From contig CAJUQJ010000002.1 in assembly GCA_910588215.1 (NCBI GenBank), positions 1-64,000 on the forward strand: a stretch of DNA of 64,000 nucleotides, in the 5' to 3' direction. The stretch is from an uncultured Lachnospiraceae bacterium (GTDB lineage Bacteria > Bacillota > Clostridia > Lachnospirales > Lachnospiraceae). A program made the translations under genes and the position numbers. The first letter of the stretch is position 1. Each line of letters begins with the position of its first letter. Under the pieces are notes generated by a model. The model did not search any database, was not told where the DNA came from, and saw only the letters and a program-made list of their open reading frames with translations. This document shows positions 53,337-61,795 of the stretch, one piece after another.

Positions 53337-54605
53337 ATGAAATTGAATTACAAAAGAACTGTACTCATCGGTATGGCCTTCCTGTCTATCTGTTCTTTCT
53401 GGCAGATGTACGACAATATCATACCGCTCATTCTCAAAAACACTTTCCATCTTGGCGAGACCGTCACCGGTGCAATCATGGCCGCTGACAATATTCTTGC
53501 TCTGTTTCTGCTTCCGCTGTTCGGCTCCTTATCCGACCGCATCGACACACCGTTCGGGAAAAGAATGCCCTTTATCCTGACAGGAACCGGTTGCGCTTTT
53601 GTCTTCCTCCTGCTCTTACCCATAGCGGACAGAAACGGCAATCTGCCTCTCTTCATCACCGCCCTGTTCTTTGTGCTGATCTCCATGGGGCTCTATCGTT
53701 CTCCCGCCGTTGCATTGATGCCGGATCTGACACCTAAACCGCTCCGCAGTAAAGGTAATGCCGTTATCAATCTTATGGGTGCCGTAGGCGGTGTCTATGC
53801 ACTGGTCATGATAAGTCTGTTGGTCGGCAGCGGCGCAACACCGGATTATTTTCCTCTTTTCCTCTCCATCGGCCTGTTGATGCTGTTCTCCATTGCGATC
53901 CTCTATTTTACCGTGCCGGAGAAAAAGCTGCGTGCGCAAATGGACACGCAGAATGAATCCGATAAAACGGCGCCCGCATCCACCGCAAACCTTCCTCGTG
54001 AAGTCAAACGCAGCCTATTCTTTATCCTATTATCAGTGGCTCTTTGGTATATTGCCTATAATGCAGTCACCACTGCATTCTCGCGCTACGCGACTCACGT
54101 ATGGGGCCTGGAAAACGGCGGTTATGCAAACTGCCTGATGGTGGCCACCGTGGCAGCCATCATCAGCTATATCCCCATCGGCGCTTTGTCCAGCAGGATT
54201 GGCAGAAAGCGCACGATCCTGATCGGCGTAGCACTCCTGACCTTCTGCTATCTGTGCGCATCTTTCTATACTACTTACCATAGCACGATGAACCTGTTCT
54301 TCGGTATCATCGGGTTTGCCTGGGCAGCGATCAATGTCAATTCGTTTCCCATGGTCGTGGAGATCAGCGCCAGCGGTGACGTCGGTAAATACACCGGATA
54401 TTATTATACGTTCTCGATGGCAGCACAGGTTATCACACCGATTCTATCCGGCTTCCTTCTGGAACATGTATCCTACAGGACTCTGTTCCCCTATGCCGTA
54501 GTATTCAGCATTCTGGCCTTCTGCACCATGCTTATGGTAAAGCACGGAGATTCAAAGCCTCAGCAAAAGGCCAGCATACTGGAAAATTTTGACGTAGACG
54601 ATTGA
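53337..54605 (+). CDS. MFS transporter (SLC45/GPH-like sugar type)
   Basis: A 422-residue, 12-helix transporter. The loop 2-3 motif is LFGSLSDRIDTPFGKRMPFILTG; the PFGKRMPFI piece is typical of sugar:proton symporters of the SLC45/GPH kind. The middle loop (about 195-225) is hydrophilic and an Arg/Lys-rich SRIGRKRTILIG repeat appears in the second half. GAGGGGG precedes the ATG. It is monocistronic and convergent with the aldo/keto reductase gene. The sugar is unknown. Confidence 0.85.
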   Translation: MKLNYKRTVLIGMAFLSICSFWQMYDNIIPLILKNTFHLGETVTGAIMAADNILALFLLPLFGSLSDRIDTPFGKRMPFILTGTGCAFVFLLLLPIADRNGNLPLFITALFFVLISMGLYRSPAVALMPDLTPKPLRSKGNAVINLMGAVGGVYALVMISLLVGSGATPDYFPLFLSIGLLMLFSIAILYFTVPEKKLRAQMDTQNESDKTAPASTANLPREVKRSLFFILLSVALWYIAYNAVTTAFSRYATHVWGLENGGYANCLMVATVAAIISYIPIGALSSRIGRKRTILIGVALLTFCYLCASFYTTYHSTMNLFFGIIGFAWAAINVNSFPMVVEISASGDVGKYTGYYYTFSMAAQVITPILSGFLLEHVSYRTLFPYAVVFSILAFCTMLMVKHGDSKPQQKASILENFDVDD

Positions 54606-54632
54606 TTACCGCATAAGAAAGCCGACCGTATC

Positions 54633-55751
54633 TTACTGTATTTCCAGCGCCTCGGCACATTGTTGTAGATACCTTGCAATCTCAAGATGCTGCGGACAGG
54701 CCTTTTCGCACTGTCTGCAGTTAATGCATGCAGATGCCTTCCCGGCTGTATCGGTAGCTTTCTGGTAGTCAGATACGGCTTCAGCCATCTTCCCGTCTCC
54801 GATCTGTTTATTCATGGCTGTAAATATCTCCGGAATCGGAATTTTCTTCGGACACCCCTCTGTACAATAATGACAAGACGTACAGGGAATCGTATCTGTC
54901 TTTCCGAGTATCTGCTTTGCCTGCTCGATGATCTTCTGTTCCTCATCGTTAAGTGGCTGGAAATTTATCATATAGGACAGGTTGTCCTCCATCTGCTGCG
55001 TATCCGACATACCGGAAAGTACGGTCAGAATGCCGTCCAGCGATGCTGCAAAACGGATGGCCCATGAAGCACATGACATTTCTCCGTTATATTCCTCAAA
55101 TAATCTTCTTACCGCCTTGGACGGTTTCGCCAGGCTGCCACCCTTCACCGGTTCCATGATCACAACCGACTTACCGTGTTTTCTCGCGATTTCATAATTA
55201 GCCCTGGATGTGATGGACGGATTCTCCCAATCCGCATAGTTGATCTGCAGCTGCACGAACTCCACTTCCGGATGCTCCGTAAGCAGCTGGTCCAAAAGCT
55301 TCGGACCACCATGGAAGGAAAATCCCAGATGACGAATCAATCCTTTCTCTTTCTGTTCCTTCACAAAATCCCAAAGATGGTAAGTGTCATACTTCGTATA
55401 ATTACTCTCCATCAAAGCATGCAGCAGGTAATAGTCAAAATAGCCGGCCCCGGTCCGGTCAAGGCTTATCTGAAACTGCTCTTTCGCTGTTTTCTCATCA
55501 CTTGCCACAGACGCATTCAACTTCGATGCCAGCGTATAGGCTTCCCGCGGGTAGCGTTCCACCAGCGCTTCCTTTGCCACTGCCTCCGACCCCTGATAGA
55601 TATACGCAGTATCAAAATAAGTAAATCCTGCCTCCATAAACAGGTCTACCATATGCTTGATCTGATCAATGTCCATCTGCTCTCCCTTTTTCGGCAGACG
55701 CATCAGTCCGAATCCTAGCTTTGGTACCTCTTTCCCAAAATAATCCGCCAT
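54633..55751 (-). CDS. Aldo/keto reductase with C-terminal 4Fe-4S domain
   Basis: A 372-residue oxidoreductase. The N-terminal AKR barrel has GFGLMRLPKKGEQMD, the catalytic Asp and Tyr in YFDTAYIYQGSE, a lysine in TLASKLNASV and a histidine in YYLLHALMESN. The C-terminal part has two ferredoxin cluster motifs, CTSCHYCTEGCPKKIPIP and CINCRQCEKACPQHL, enough for two 4Fe-4S centres. Such fused enzymes are common in anaerobic clostridia and probably take electrons from ferredoxin-like carriers. AAAGGAGG precedes the ATG. Substrate unknown. Confidence 0.92.
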   Translation of the reverse strand: MADYFGKEVPKLGFGLMRLPKKGEQMDIDQIKHMVDLFMEAGFTYFDTAYIYQGSEAVAKEALVERYPREAYTLASKLNASVASDEKTAKEQFQISLDRTGAGYFDYYLLHALMESNYTKYDTYHLWDFVKEQKEKGLIRHLGFSFHGGPKLLDQLLTEHPEVEFVQLQINYADWENPSITSRANYEIARKHGKSVVIMEPVKGGSLAKPSKAVRRLFEEYNGEMSCASWAIRFAASLDGILTVLSGMSDTQQMEDNLSYMINFQPLNDEEQKIIEQAKQILGKTDTIPCTSCHYCTEGCPKKIPIPEIFTAMNKQIGDGKMAEAVSDYQKATDTAGKASACINCRQCEKACPQHLEIARYLQQCAEALEIQ

Positions 55752-55810
55752 GTTTCTTCCTCCTTTGTTTTTATAAAAGCTGCAAGAGCCTATTTATGTT
55801 TGATCTGTAT

Positions 55811-56161
55811 TTAAGTCCGCAGAACTTTGTCCATAGACTTTCCCTTAGCCAGCTCATCTATCAGCTTATCCAAATATCGTATCTCCTGCATGAGAGGTTC
55901 TGTGATCTCTTCCACCCGCACACCGCAGACTACACCCTTGATCAATCTCCTCTTTTCATTCATCTTTGGCGCATTGCGGAAGAAATCACCGTAAGCGATC
56001 GACTGAGTCGTCATATCCGCCAGCGCCTCCCTGCTATATCCGGTGAGCCAGCAGATCACTTCATCTACCTCTTCTTTTGTTCTTCCCTTCTTCAAAACTT
56101 TATTGACAAGAAGTCCGTAAATCTTTGAAAAGTCCATCTGATATACCTTCTCATTCTCCAT
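55811..56161 (-). CDS. DUF2200 family protein
   Basis: A 116-residue soluble protein of the DUF2200 family. Its recognisable core is YQMDFSKIYGLLVNKVLKKGRTKEEVDEVI, with MDFSKIYGLL and WLTGYSREALADM the best parts, followed by YGDFFRNAPKMNEKRRLIKG. Function unknown. Its start overlaps the end of the DUF1905 gene by eleven bases, so the two are translated together. Confidence 0.85.
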   Translation of the reverse strand: MENEKVYQMDFSKIYGLLVNKVLKKGRTKEEVDEVICWLTGYSREALADMTTQSIAYGDFFRNAPKMNEKRRLIKGVVCGVRVEEITEPLMQEIRYLDKLIDELAKGKSMDKVLRT

Positions 56162-56456
56162 CTATGCACTCCTCCTGCTCCCTGATCGTAACATTTACCA
56201 TATCCCCCGGCTGTTTTCCAATCTTCGACCGTATATCCTTCCTGATGCCAATGATATAACATATACTGCCATCTGCATTCTTGACCCCCATATTGACAAT
56301 ACTGCCGTCATAAGGTTCTCCGTCAAAAGCAGCATGCACCTTCACCCGTCCTCTGCCAAACTCCTTCCTGATATCATAAGGAAAGTTCACGTAGGCTCCG
56401 CCATTCCTGCCCGCATCACAGATCACGGCTTCATATTCGTAAATTCTCTGTTTCAT
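56151..56456 (-). CDS. DUF1905 family protein
   Basis: A 101-residue beta-rich protein of the DUF1905 family: YEYEAVICDAGRNGGAYVNFPYDIRKEFGRGRVKVHAAFDGEPYDGSI is broken here into YVNFPYDIRKEFG and RVKVHAAFDGEPYDGSI as the diagnostic parts, with GIRKDIRSKIGKQPGDMVNV near the end. Function unknown; relatives are often fused to or encoded beside YdeI/DUF1801-type proteins. GAGGGAG precedes the ATG. It forms a pair with DUF2200. Confidence 0.88.
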   Translation of the reverse strand: MKQRIYEYEAVICDAGRNGGAYVNFPYDIRKEFGRGRVKVHAAFDGEPYDGSIVNMGVKNADGSICYIIGIRKDIRSKIGKQPGDMVNVTIREQEECIDGE

Positions 56457-56597
56457 AGATCACACTCCCTCTTTACCCGGTTATTTATTGGTAATATTGT
56501 GATCATTAGTATATGCAATACCATATCTTAACACCTCATATATCCTGCCATAACAAATTTCGCCCGCATAAGTCCGAAAAACTATGCGAGCGAATGA

Positions 56598-56670
56598 TGG
56601 AGATAGCGAGACTCGAACTCGTGACCTATACGTTGCGAACGTATCGCTCTCCCAGCTGAGCTATATCCCC
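56598..56670 (-). tRNA. tRNA-Ala (anticodon CGC)
   Basis: A 73-base cloverleaf. The acceptor strands GGGGATA and TATCTCC pair with the G3-U70 wobble that marks alanine tRNAs; the anticodon stem ATACG/CGTAT holds the loop TTCGCAA, giving anticodon CGC for GCG codons. The T-arm contains GTTCGAGTC. The discriminator is A and CCA is not encoded. Confidence 0.95.
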
Positions 56671-56679
56671 ATGCGCTTT

Positions 56680-56707
56680 ATTATAGCACATATATTAGAA
56701 AATGCAA
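56680..56707 (-). promoter_or_regulatory. Promoter of the tRNA-Ala gene
   Basis: On the minus strand TTGCAT (56702-56707), 16 bases, TATAAT (56680-56685), about 10 bases before the mature tRNA. Confidence 0.75.
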
Positions 56708-56740
56708 GAAAAATACACTAAAATATCAACTCAGAAGATC

Positions 56741-56961
56741 ATGCTGTTACTATTCACGGTGCCCTGCACCTTGCTGCATGGGCATTGAGTACGTAGTACT
56801 CGCCGATAACTTTACGGTTTCAGGCATCCAGCCTCTCGCCGAAGGGCGCTAAACGTCCGGGGGACGTTTGTTAAGCGCCGACCGGAGTGGAACGTAGACA
56901 CTTGGAATGGGCTGGATGCGTTACAGTTTGCGGCCGGTTAGGCCGTGAACTGTAACATCAT
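56741..56961 (+). repeat. MITE-like element, long copy
   Basis: About 220 bases with imperfect terminal inverted repeats: TGTTACTATTCACGG at the left and CCGTGAACTGTAACA at the right. Inside are the GAGTACGTAGTACTC palindrome, the arm pair GCATCCAGCC and GGCTGGATGC, a second palindrome GGCGCTAAACGTCC...GGACGTTTGTTAAGCGCC (about 56845-56880), and a right-end hairpin. No coding frame. It lies just upstream of the tRNA-Ala promoter. Confidence 0.85.
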
Positions 56962-57066
56962 GCTGCCTTCACGTGAGAAGTTTCCTACTATTATAATACA
57001 AAAACCTGCAGTACTACCCTTCATCAGGATATCCTGCAGGCTTTCTGCCAATTTATTTTATCCCCT

Positions 57067-57300
57067 TTAACTCTCACATGCTAAGAACGGCGCGATCTTC
57101 GCTCTGATTTCTTTATCATCTGAATGATATCGCAGTTGGAGTGGTCCTGAGAAATCAAGCGCCATCACCCCGATAATGGACTTCGCATCTACCACTCTAT
57201 GCCCGGAACCAAGATCGAAATTAGTATCAAATTTGTCAATTGTCTTAATAAACTGTCTGATCTGTTCAACATCGTTAAACTTAACATTCACCTGCTGCAT
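57067..57300 (-). CDS. HPr-like protein lacking the active histidine
   Basis: A 77-residue protein with an HPr fold signature. The segment VVDAKSIIGVMALDFSGPLQL matches the region of the regulatory serine-46 of HPr, and the serine is kept. The usual GLHARPA motif with the phosphorylated His15 is absent: the equivalent stretch reads NDVEQIRQFI. It therefore cannot pass phosphate in the sugar PTS in the normal way and is more likely regulatory. The ATG at 57300 lies ten bases after AAAGGAG. The gene stands alone. Confidence 0.8.
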   Translation of the reverse strand: MQQVNVKFNDVEQIRQFIKTIDKFDTNFDLGSGHRVVDAKSIIGVMALDFSGPLQLRYHSDDKEIRAKIAPFLACES

Positions 57301-57473
57301 ATGATTCAATCTCCTTTAATTCTTCATTTTGCCTTTGTTATGTTTTACGTTCTACTTCCTGTTTTGCAGAACCAGCACCGGACCGATTACATTCCCCTTA
57401 TAAACAGCTTATCCATAACGCTCCGTTCTATTCCATCACCTCCACTTTTATTTTCAGGTCTTGTTCTATTATA

Positions 57474-57572
57474 GTTAACGGCACTATAAATTTCGTTTTC
57501 GGTCCTGCAAAAGCTTCCGTATATGGCTTTGGCAGGAACCTGTTGCGGAAATTTGTTATGTCGTTTACTATA
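57474..57572 (+). repeat. Structured dispersed element, copy B
   Basis: Starts GTTAACGGCACT and ends GGAAATTTGTTATGTCGTTT then ACTATA; the ends are complementary (TATAGTTAACG with CGTTTACTATA). The central hairpin GGTCCTGCAAAAGC...GCTTTGGCAGGAACC is long and differs in sequence from copy A at 45979-46073. Confidence 0.7.
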
Positions 57573-57753
57573 GTCTAGTGTAACACTTGTATGTTACCGA
57601 TTTCACTTATGTCTATATCATACATTCCTTGCTAAATATTGTAAATTGTCATTTTTCATAATTTTTCCTGCTTTTCCATATATATCATTGTGAAATCTAT
57701 TTCATGGTAGTTTTCTACTGATCAATTAAACATTTCACGGCACTTGGCTCATG

Positions 57754-58350
57754 CTACAGCCTGTATTCCAACTGACAATCATAAGGCTCCCTCTCCACAT
57801 GTTCTTTATTGTACTCCTGCGCTTCCACACAGCCCATTGCCTGATAAAAGGCCTGGGTCTCCACCGCCGAATGGGCCGAAATGTACAGTTTACCTGCCCC
57901 CTTCTGTTTCGCCCACTCTGCAGCGGCCCTAAACAACATTTGGCCGATTCCTCTGCCCCTCATATCCTCGGACACATGAATACACGACAGATCCAGATAC
58001 CGATTCACCCCGCCGAACAGCACCGCTTCCACAGAAGTAAATCCCTTCAGTCCCCCGTCAGCAAACGCTCCATATACAAAACCGCCCGTGCAAATCGTAT
58101 TTTTAAGGCAAGTGATCAGAACCTGGTAATCCGCTTCTGTCCAATCGTCAATAAAAGGATCCTCTCGAATGACCCACTCTCCCTTCTCTCTGCGACGACA
58201 CAGCGTTACCGCCTGACGGCGTATAAACTGTGCAAATAACTTCCTATCTATCTCATCGGCATGCAGCTGGCGATACACAATCGCATCTGCCTGCATAACT
58301 GTTTGTGCCAGACTCCTCTCTTCTACCTGATATTCCCTTGTCTGTTCCAT
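57754..58350 (-). CDS. GNAT family N-acetyltransferase
   Basis: A 198-residue acetyltransferase. The acetyl-CoA motif is VSEDMRGRGIGQMLFRAAAEWA (about residue 135), with the RGRGIG loop, followed by KLYISAHSAVETQAFYQAMGC as the usual motif B. The first 60 residues are helical. The start at 58350 follows AAAGGA; two earlier in-frame ATGs are possible. Substrate unknown. Confidence 0.9.
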   Translation of the reverse strand: MEQTREYQVEERSLAQTVMQADAIVYRQLHADEIDRKLFAQFIRRQAVTLCRRREKGEWVIREDPFIDDWTEADYQVLITCLKNTICTGGFVYGAFADGGLKGFTSVEAVLFGGVNRYLDLSCIHVSEDMRGRGIGQMLFRAAAEWAKQKGAGKLYISAHSAVETQAFYQAMGCVEAQEYNKEHVEREPYDCQLEYRL

Positions 58351-58551
58351 TTTCTTGTCATCCTTTCCTGTATGTTGCATCCTTATCTCCATTCCGAAGC
58401 GCTTTGCGCTGAGTCCGCGATCAAAATTTCAGATTCTGCTCTGCGATCAACAGAATTTGTAATGCTTCGGCACAAATCTTAACTGAACTTGTTTGGTTTG
58501 TTGAACTAAATCGCTCATCAGAGAATCCATTCAACCTTTTCCACATAAAGT

Positions 58552-58578
58552 TTACGGCTGGTTAGACCGTGAACCAAT
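58552..58578 (+). repeat. MITE-like element, terminal-arm remnant
   Basis: GTTTACGGCTGGTTAGACCGTGAAC resembles the right-end hairpin of the element at 56741-56961 with several changes. It lies in a 550-base gap that otherwise holds a GTCTGTC/GACAGAC hairpin (58620-58642) and the 60-nt repeat. Confidence 0.5.
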
Positions 58579-58740
58579 GCCAAGATGCCAGGGTCAATAG
58601 GTTTTTGCCCCCTGAAGGCGTCTGTCTTATCAGTCGACAGACAGCATGATATGTATTATAGTATAATTGAAATGTTTTTCCAACAAAACCTGAACAGGAA
58701 TGTTTTATGATCTGATGACCCCAACAGCACTGCATTATCT

Positions 58741-58800
58741 ACTGTAGAAGTAACCTGTCAATCAGGAGTACGCATTACACTGCGGACTCCGTGAACGCGC
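58741..58800 (+). repeat. 60-nt dispersed repeat, copy 2
   Basis: Matches 39253-39312 in the same orientation with three differences. It lies about 100 bases upstream of the MBL gene start. Confidence 0.8.
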
Positions 58801-58831
58801 CAAAATCTCCGATTTTGTGTGCATATTTTAT

Positions 58832-58884
58832 TAAACACCCACTTCTATTTATGGTGGTATCATAATGTAGGATATGGGTGTTTA
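58832..58884 (+). promoter_or_regulatory. Leader hairpin or operator before the MBL gene
   Basis: TAAACACCCA (58832-58841) and its exact complement TGGGTGTTTA (58875-58884) flank 33 bases. The second strand touches the ribosome site AGGAAGG, so the structure could limit translation, or the dyad could bind a repressor. Confidence 0.5.
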
Positions 58885-58899
58885 GGAAGGAAATCTCAC

Positions 58900-59676
58900 A
58901 TGAAGATCACAACGCTCTTAGAAAACACCACGACAAGACCGAATCTGGCTGCCGAACACGGTCTAAGCCTGTATATCGAGACCGCAGGACACAAGATTCT
59001 TTTTGATATGGGACAGACAGATCTTTTCTCACGCAATGCCGCCGTACTCGGCATTGACCTTGCAGCCGTGGATATCGCCGTTCTGTCCCACGGCCACTAC
59101 GATCACGGCGGCGGCCTTGCCCGGTTTCTTACGCTTAATCATACCGCGCCCGTCTATGTTAACCGTCATGCATTCGAGCCCCATTACCATGGTACCGCAA
59201 AATATATCGGTCTGGACACCACCCTTTCAGAGCATGGACAGCTGCTCTATACCGGGGACATTACCGTAATCGCCGACGGCATAACTCTCCATTCCTGCAA
59301 ACAGGTACGAAAGCACTACGATCTGGGCGCTTTCGGCCTTACCATCTTGGAGAACGGTGTCTTCCGGCCAGAAGATTTTCGTCATGAACAGTACCTGCTC
59401 GTGGAAGAAGGCCGCAGGAGGATCCTGTTCAGCGGCTGCTCCCACAGAGGCATACTGGATATTGTCAGCTGGTTTCAGCCCGATATCCTGATCGGCGGCT
59501 TCCATTTCTCCAAACTGCCGTTGAATGATACCCTCAGAAGTTACGCCAAATATCTAGACAGGTTTCCTACAGAATACTACACCTGCCACTGTACAGGAGA
59601 AGAACAGTTTTCTTTTATGAAAAGTTATATAAAGAATCTGCATCGATTATCCTGCGGTGATGTGATCGAAGTATAA
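58900..59676 (+). CDS. MBL-fold metallohydrolase
   Basis: A 258-residue metallo-beta-lactamase-fold protein. The metal motif is VLSHGHYDHGGGLARF (about residues 60-75). Later parts are RRILFSGCSHRGILDIV and YTCHCTGEEQFSFM, similar to the group that includes the methanopterin-precursor synthase-like enzymes and related oxidoreductases. The ATG at 58900 follows AGGAAGG; the longer frame to 58819 crosses the leader hairpin. It is a single gene. Substrate unknown. Confidence 0.85.
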   Translation: MKITTLLENTTTRPNLAAEHGLSLYIETAGHKILFDMGQTDLFSRNAAVLGIDLAAVDIAVLSHGHYDHGGGLARFLTLNHTAPVYVNRHAFEPHYHGTAKYIGLDTTLSEHGQLLYTGDITVIADGITLHSCKQVRKHYDLGAFGLTILENGVFRPEDFRHEQYLLVEEGRRRILFSGCSHRGILDIVSWFQPDILIGGFHFSKLPLNDTLRSYAKYLDRFPTEYYTCHCTGEEQFSFMKSYIKNLHRLSCGDVIEV

Positions 59677-59737
59677 AACCATCCCCGCCTGCATCTCTGT
59701 TGTCTTCGACAGCCTTACAGGCTCTTTACCGAATAAT

Positions 59738-61789
59738 TTATTTTATGATCTTATAATACGTCTTTGCCGTCATAAGATAGCTTGCGCCATACACTGCCAC
59801 GAACGCAACGATCACGCCCACCGTACTGAAGAAAAGCAGATCCAAGCGGAAAAATTCCAGCGCACCCATCAGCCCTTTGACCATGAACATTCCGGCCGTC
59901 GTATGCATCACGGCTCCCACAAGAGGCAATCCGAACACCATCAGGATCTGCCTGCCCACCGTGCTCCGAATCTCCCGATCGCTCATGCCTACTTTCTGCA
60001 TGATATCGAAATTATTCCTGTCCTCATACCCTTCCGTGATCTGTTTATAATACATGATCAGGATCAGACACATAAAGAAGATCAACCCGAACAGGATGCC
60101 GAGAAACAAAAGCGCTCCGTACATGGTTTCCAGATCCCGCCTGCTCTCCACATTGTTTGTCATATCATAAAAACCCGGCTGGTTCTGGCACCACTGAAGG
60201 AATTCTCCCAGAAAAGCACCCTTTTTCGCATCTTCTCCTTCCAGGACGATGCCCACGGACCGGTATCCGCTCTCCAGAAAAGATTCCATATCCGTCACAC
60301 CGTTAGCCTCGGCCCAAGCCCGTACACATACATCCTGAGCCTGTCTATCCTTCACCACCATGATATAACAGGCGCCGAAGGTATTATCCGACGCTTTCGG
60401 ATAAGGGAAAAAGTCCATAAGTTCCTTCTTGACCTGTAACTTAACGCCAAAGAAATCAACACTGTCATACCCATAATCCTTGCCGCTGCAATAGATCAAA
60501 GCTTCCTTCTCTGTAAGACTGACCGACTGCTTCTCGATCCTGTTATAATCCTGCGCTGTCAGGACAGTCAACTGGTAATCTTCTGCATGGTCGCTAAAGC
60601 TCTGATTCTCCTGCCTGATCCCGAAACGGTCTCTTTCCTGCCTGACAGCAAGTGTTATCCTGTCATAGACATCCACTCTATCGGCTACCAGACCATATTT
60701 CTCTTCCAACACCGCAATTTCCTGCTCTACCGCTTCTGTCCCGATCTTTTCCTCCCCGTAAAGCACCTTCACATCATAGGGGTGGACAAAATGGATCAGA
60801 CTGTCCATACCCAGATAGAGCGAAACCGTACAGATTAGGGTAATGATCACCATTGTGGAAAAAATACAGATATTGGAAAGCCCGGCCGCGCTCTTCTTCA
60901 TGCGGTAAAGCATACCTGAAATGGTAATAAAATTACCTGGCTTATAGTAAACTTTCTTCCTGCCCTTCATCCATTTAAGGAAAGCGATACTCCCCGATGC
61001 AAACAACAGGTAAGTCCCCACGATGACCCAGAAGACAGCCAACACAAAGTTGGTGAAGATCATACTATCCAATTGAGAGGTGATAGAACAGTAATAGCCA
61101 AATACAAGCGCTGCTACGCCCATAAGTGCATAAAGCCACAAAAACCTCGGCTCCTTTTCCCCCTTCTTACTGCCGCTCATCAACTCAACGGGACGTGCCT
61201 TTCCAACCTGTACGAGCCCTTGTAGGAAATTCACCCCATATACACACAGAAAATAGACTACCGTCTCCCGAAATGCTTCCGGATGAAACACAAATCGCAC
61301 ATCCACCGACAGACTGCACATCCGCAGCAGCAGCAGGAACAAAAGCTTTGACAATACCATACCAAGGATCACGCCGCCCGCCATCGCCCCTGCATAGAGC
61401 AGAATAGCTTCAAAGAACAGCATACTACCTATATGTTTCTTCTCCAGCCCCAGAATATGATATAGTCCGAACTCCTTCTGTCGCCTTTTTACCAGAAAAC
61501 TATTCGCGTAGATCAGAAAAAGAATCAGGATCAACGAAAGGATTCCCTTTCCCAGATACAGTATCATCCATGCATAACCGCTTCTCGGCAGTACCTTGAT
61601 GATATCGTTATGCAGGATGGATGAAAACACAAAATAGGTAAATACCGAGAAAATGCCTGCTGCTAGATAGGGAAAATACACATTCCCGTTTCTTAAAATT
61701 CCTTTCCATGCCATAACCGGAAGAATTTTTTTGGCCGATGCTCTGTTACCTGCCGCTTCTTCCACGGACAATTTACTTCCTCTCTTCAT
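59738..61789 (-). CDS. BceB-type ABC transporter permease
   Basis: A 683-residue permease with about ten membrane helices and two FtsX domains, one near residues 60-190 and one near the C terminus. A large extracytoplasmic domain (about 325-555) sits between the seventh and eighth helices, the hallmark of peptide-antibiotic resistance permeases such as BceB. It starts with a short basic stretch and MAWKGILRNGNVYFPYLAAGIFS. It is six bases downstream of its ATPase gene. Together with the kinase it senses and removes cell-wall-active peptides. Confidence 0.92.
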   Translation of the reverse strand: MKRGSKLSVEEAAGNRASAKKILPVMAWKGILRNGNVYFPYLAAGIFSVFTYFVFSSILHNDIIKVLPRSGYAWMILYLGKGILSLILILFLIYANSFLVKRRQKEFGLYHILGLEKKHIGSMLFFEAILLYAGAMAGGVILGMVLSKLLFLLLLRMCSLSVDVRFVFHPEAFRETVVYFLCVYGVNFLQGLVQVGKARPVELMSGSKKGEKEPRFLWLYALMGVAALVFGYYCSITSQLDSMIFTNFVLAVFWVIVGTYLLFASGSIAFLKWMKGRKKVYYKPGNFITISGMLYRMKKSAAGLSNICIFSTMVIITLICTVSLYLGMDSLIHFVHPYDVKVLYGEEKIGTEAVEQEIAVLEEKYGLVADRVDVYDRITLAVRQERDRFGIRQENQSFSDHAEDYQLTVLTAQDYNRIEKQSVSLTEKEALIYCSGKDYGYDSVDFFGVKLQVKKELMDFFPYPKASDNTFGACYIMVVKDRQAQDVCVRAWAEANGVTDMESFLESGYRSVGIVLEGEDAKKGAFLGEFLQWCQNQPGFYDMTNNVESRRDLETMYGALLFLGILFGLIFFMCLILIMYYKQITEGYEDRNNFDIMQKVGMSDREIRSTVGRQILMVFGLPLVGAVMHTTAGMFMVKGLMGALEFFRLDLLFFSTVGVIVAFVAVYGASYLMTAKTYYKIIK

Positions 61790-61795
61790 CTATGA

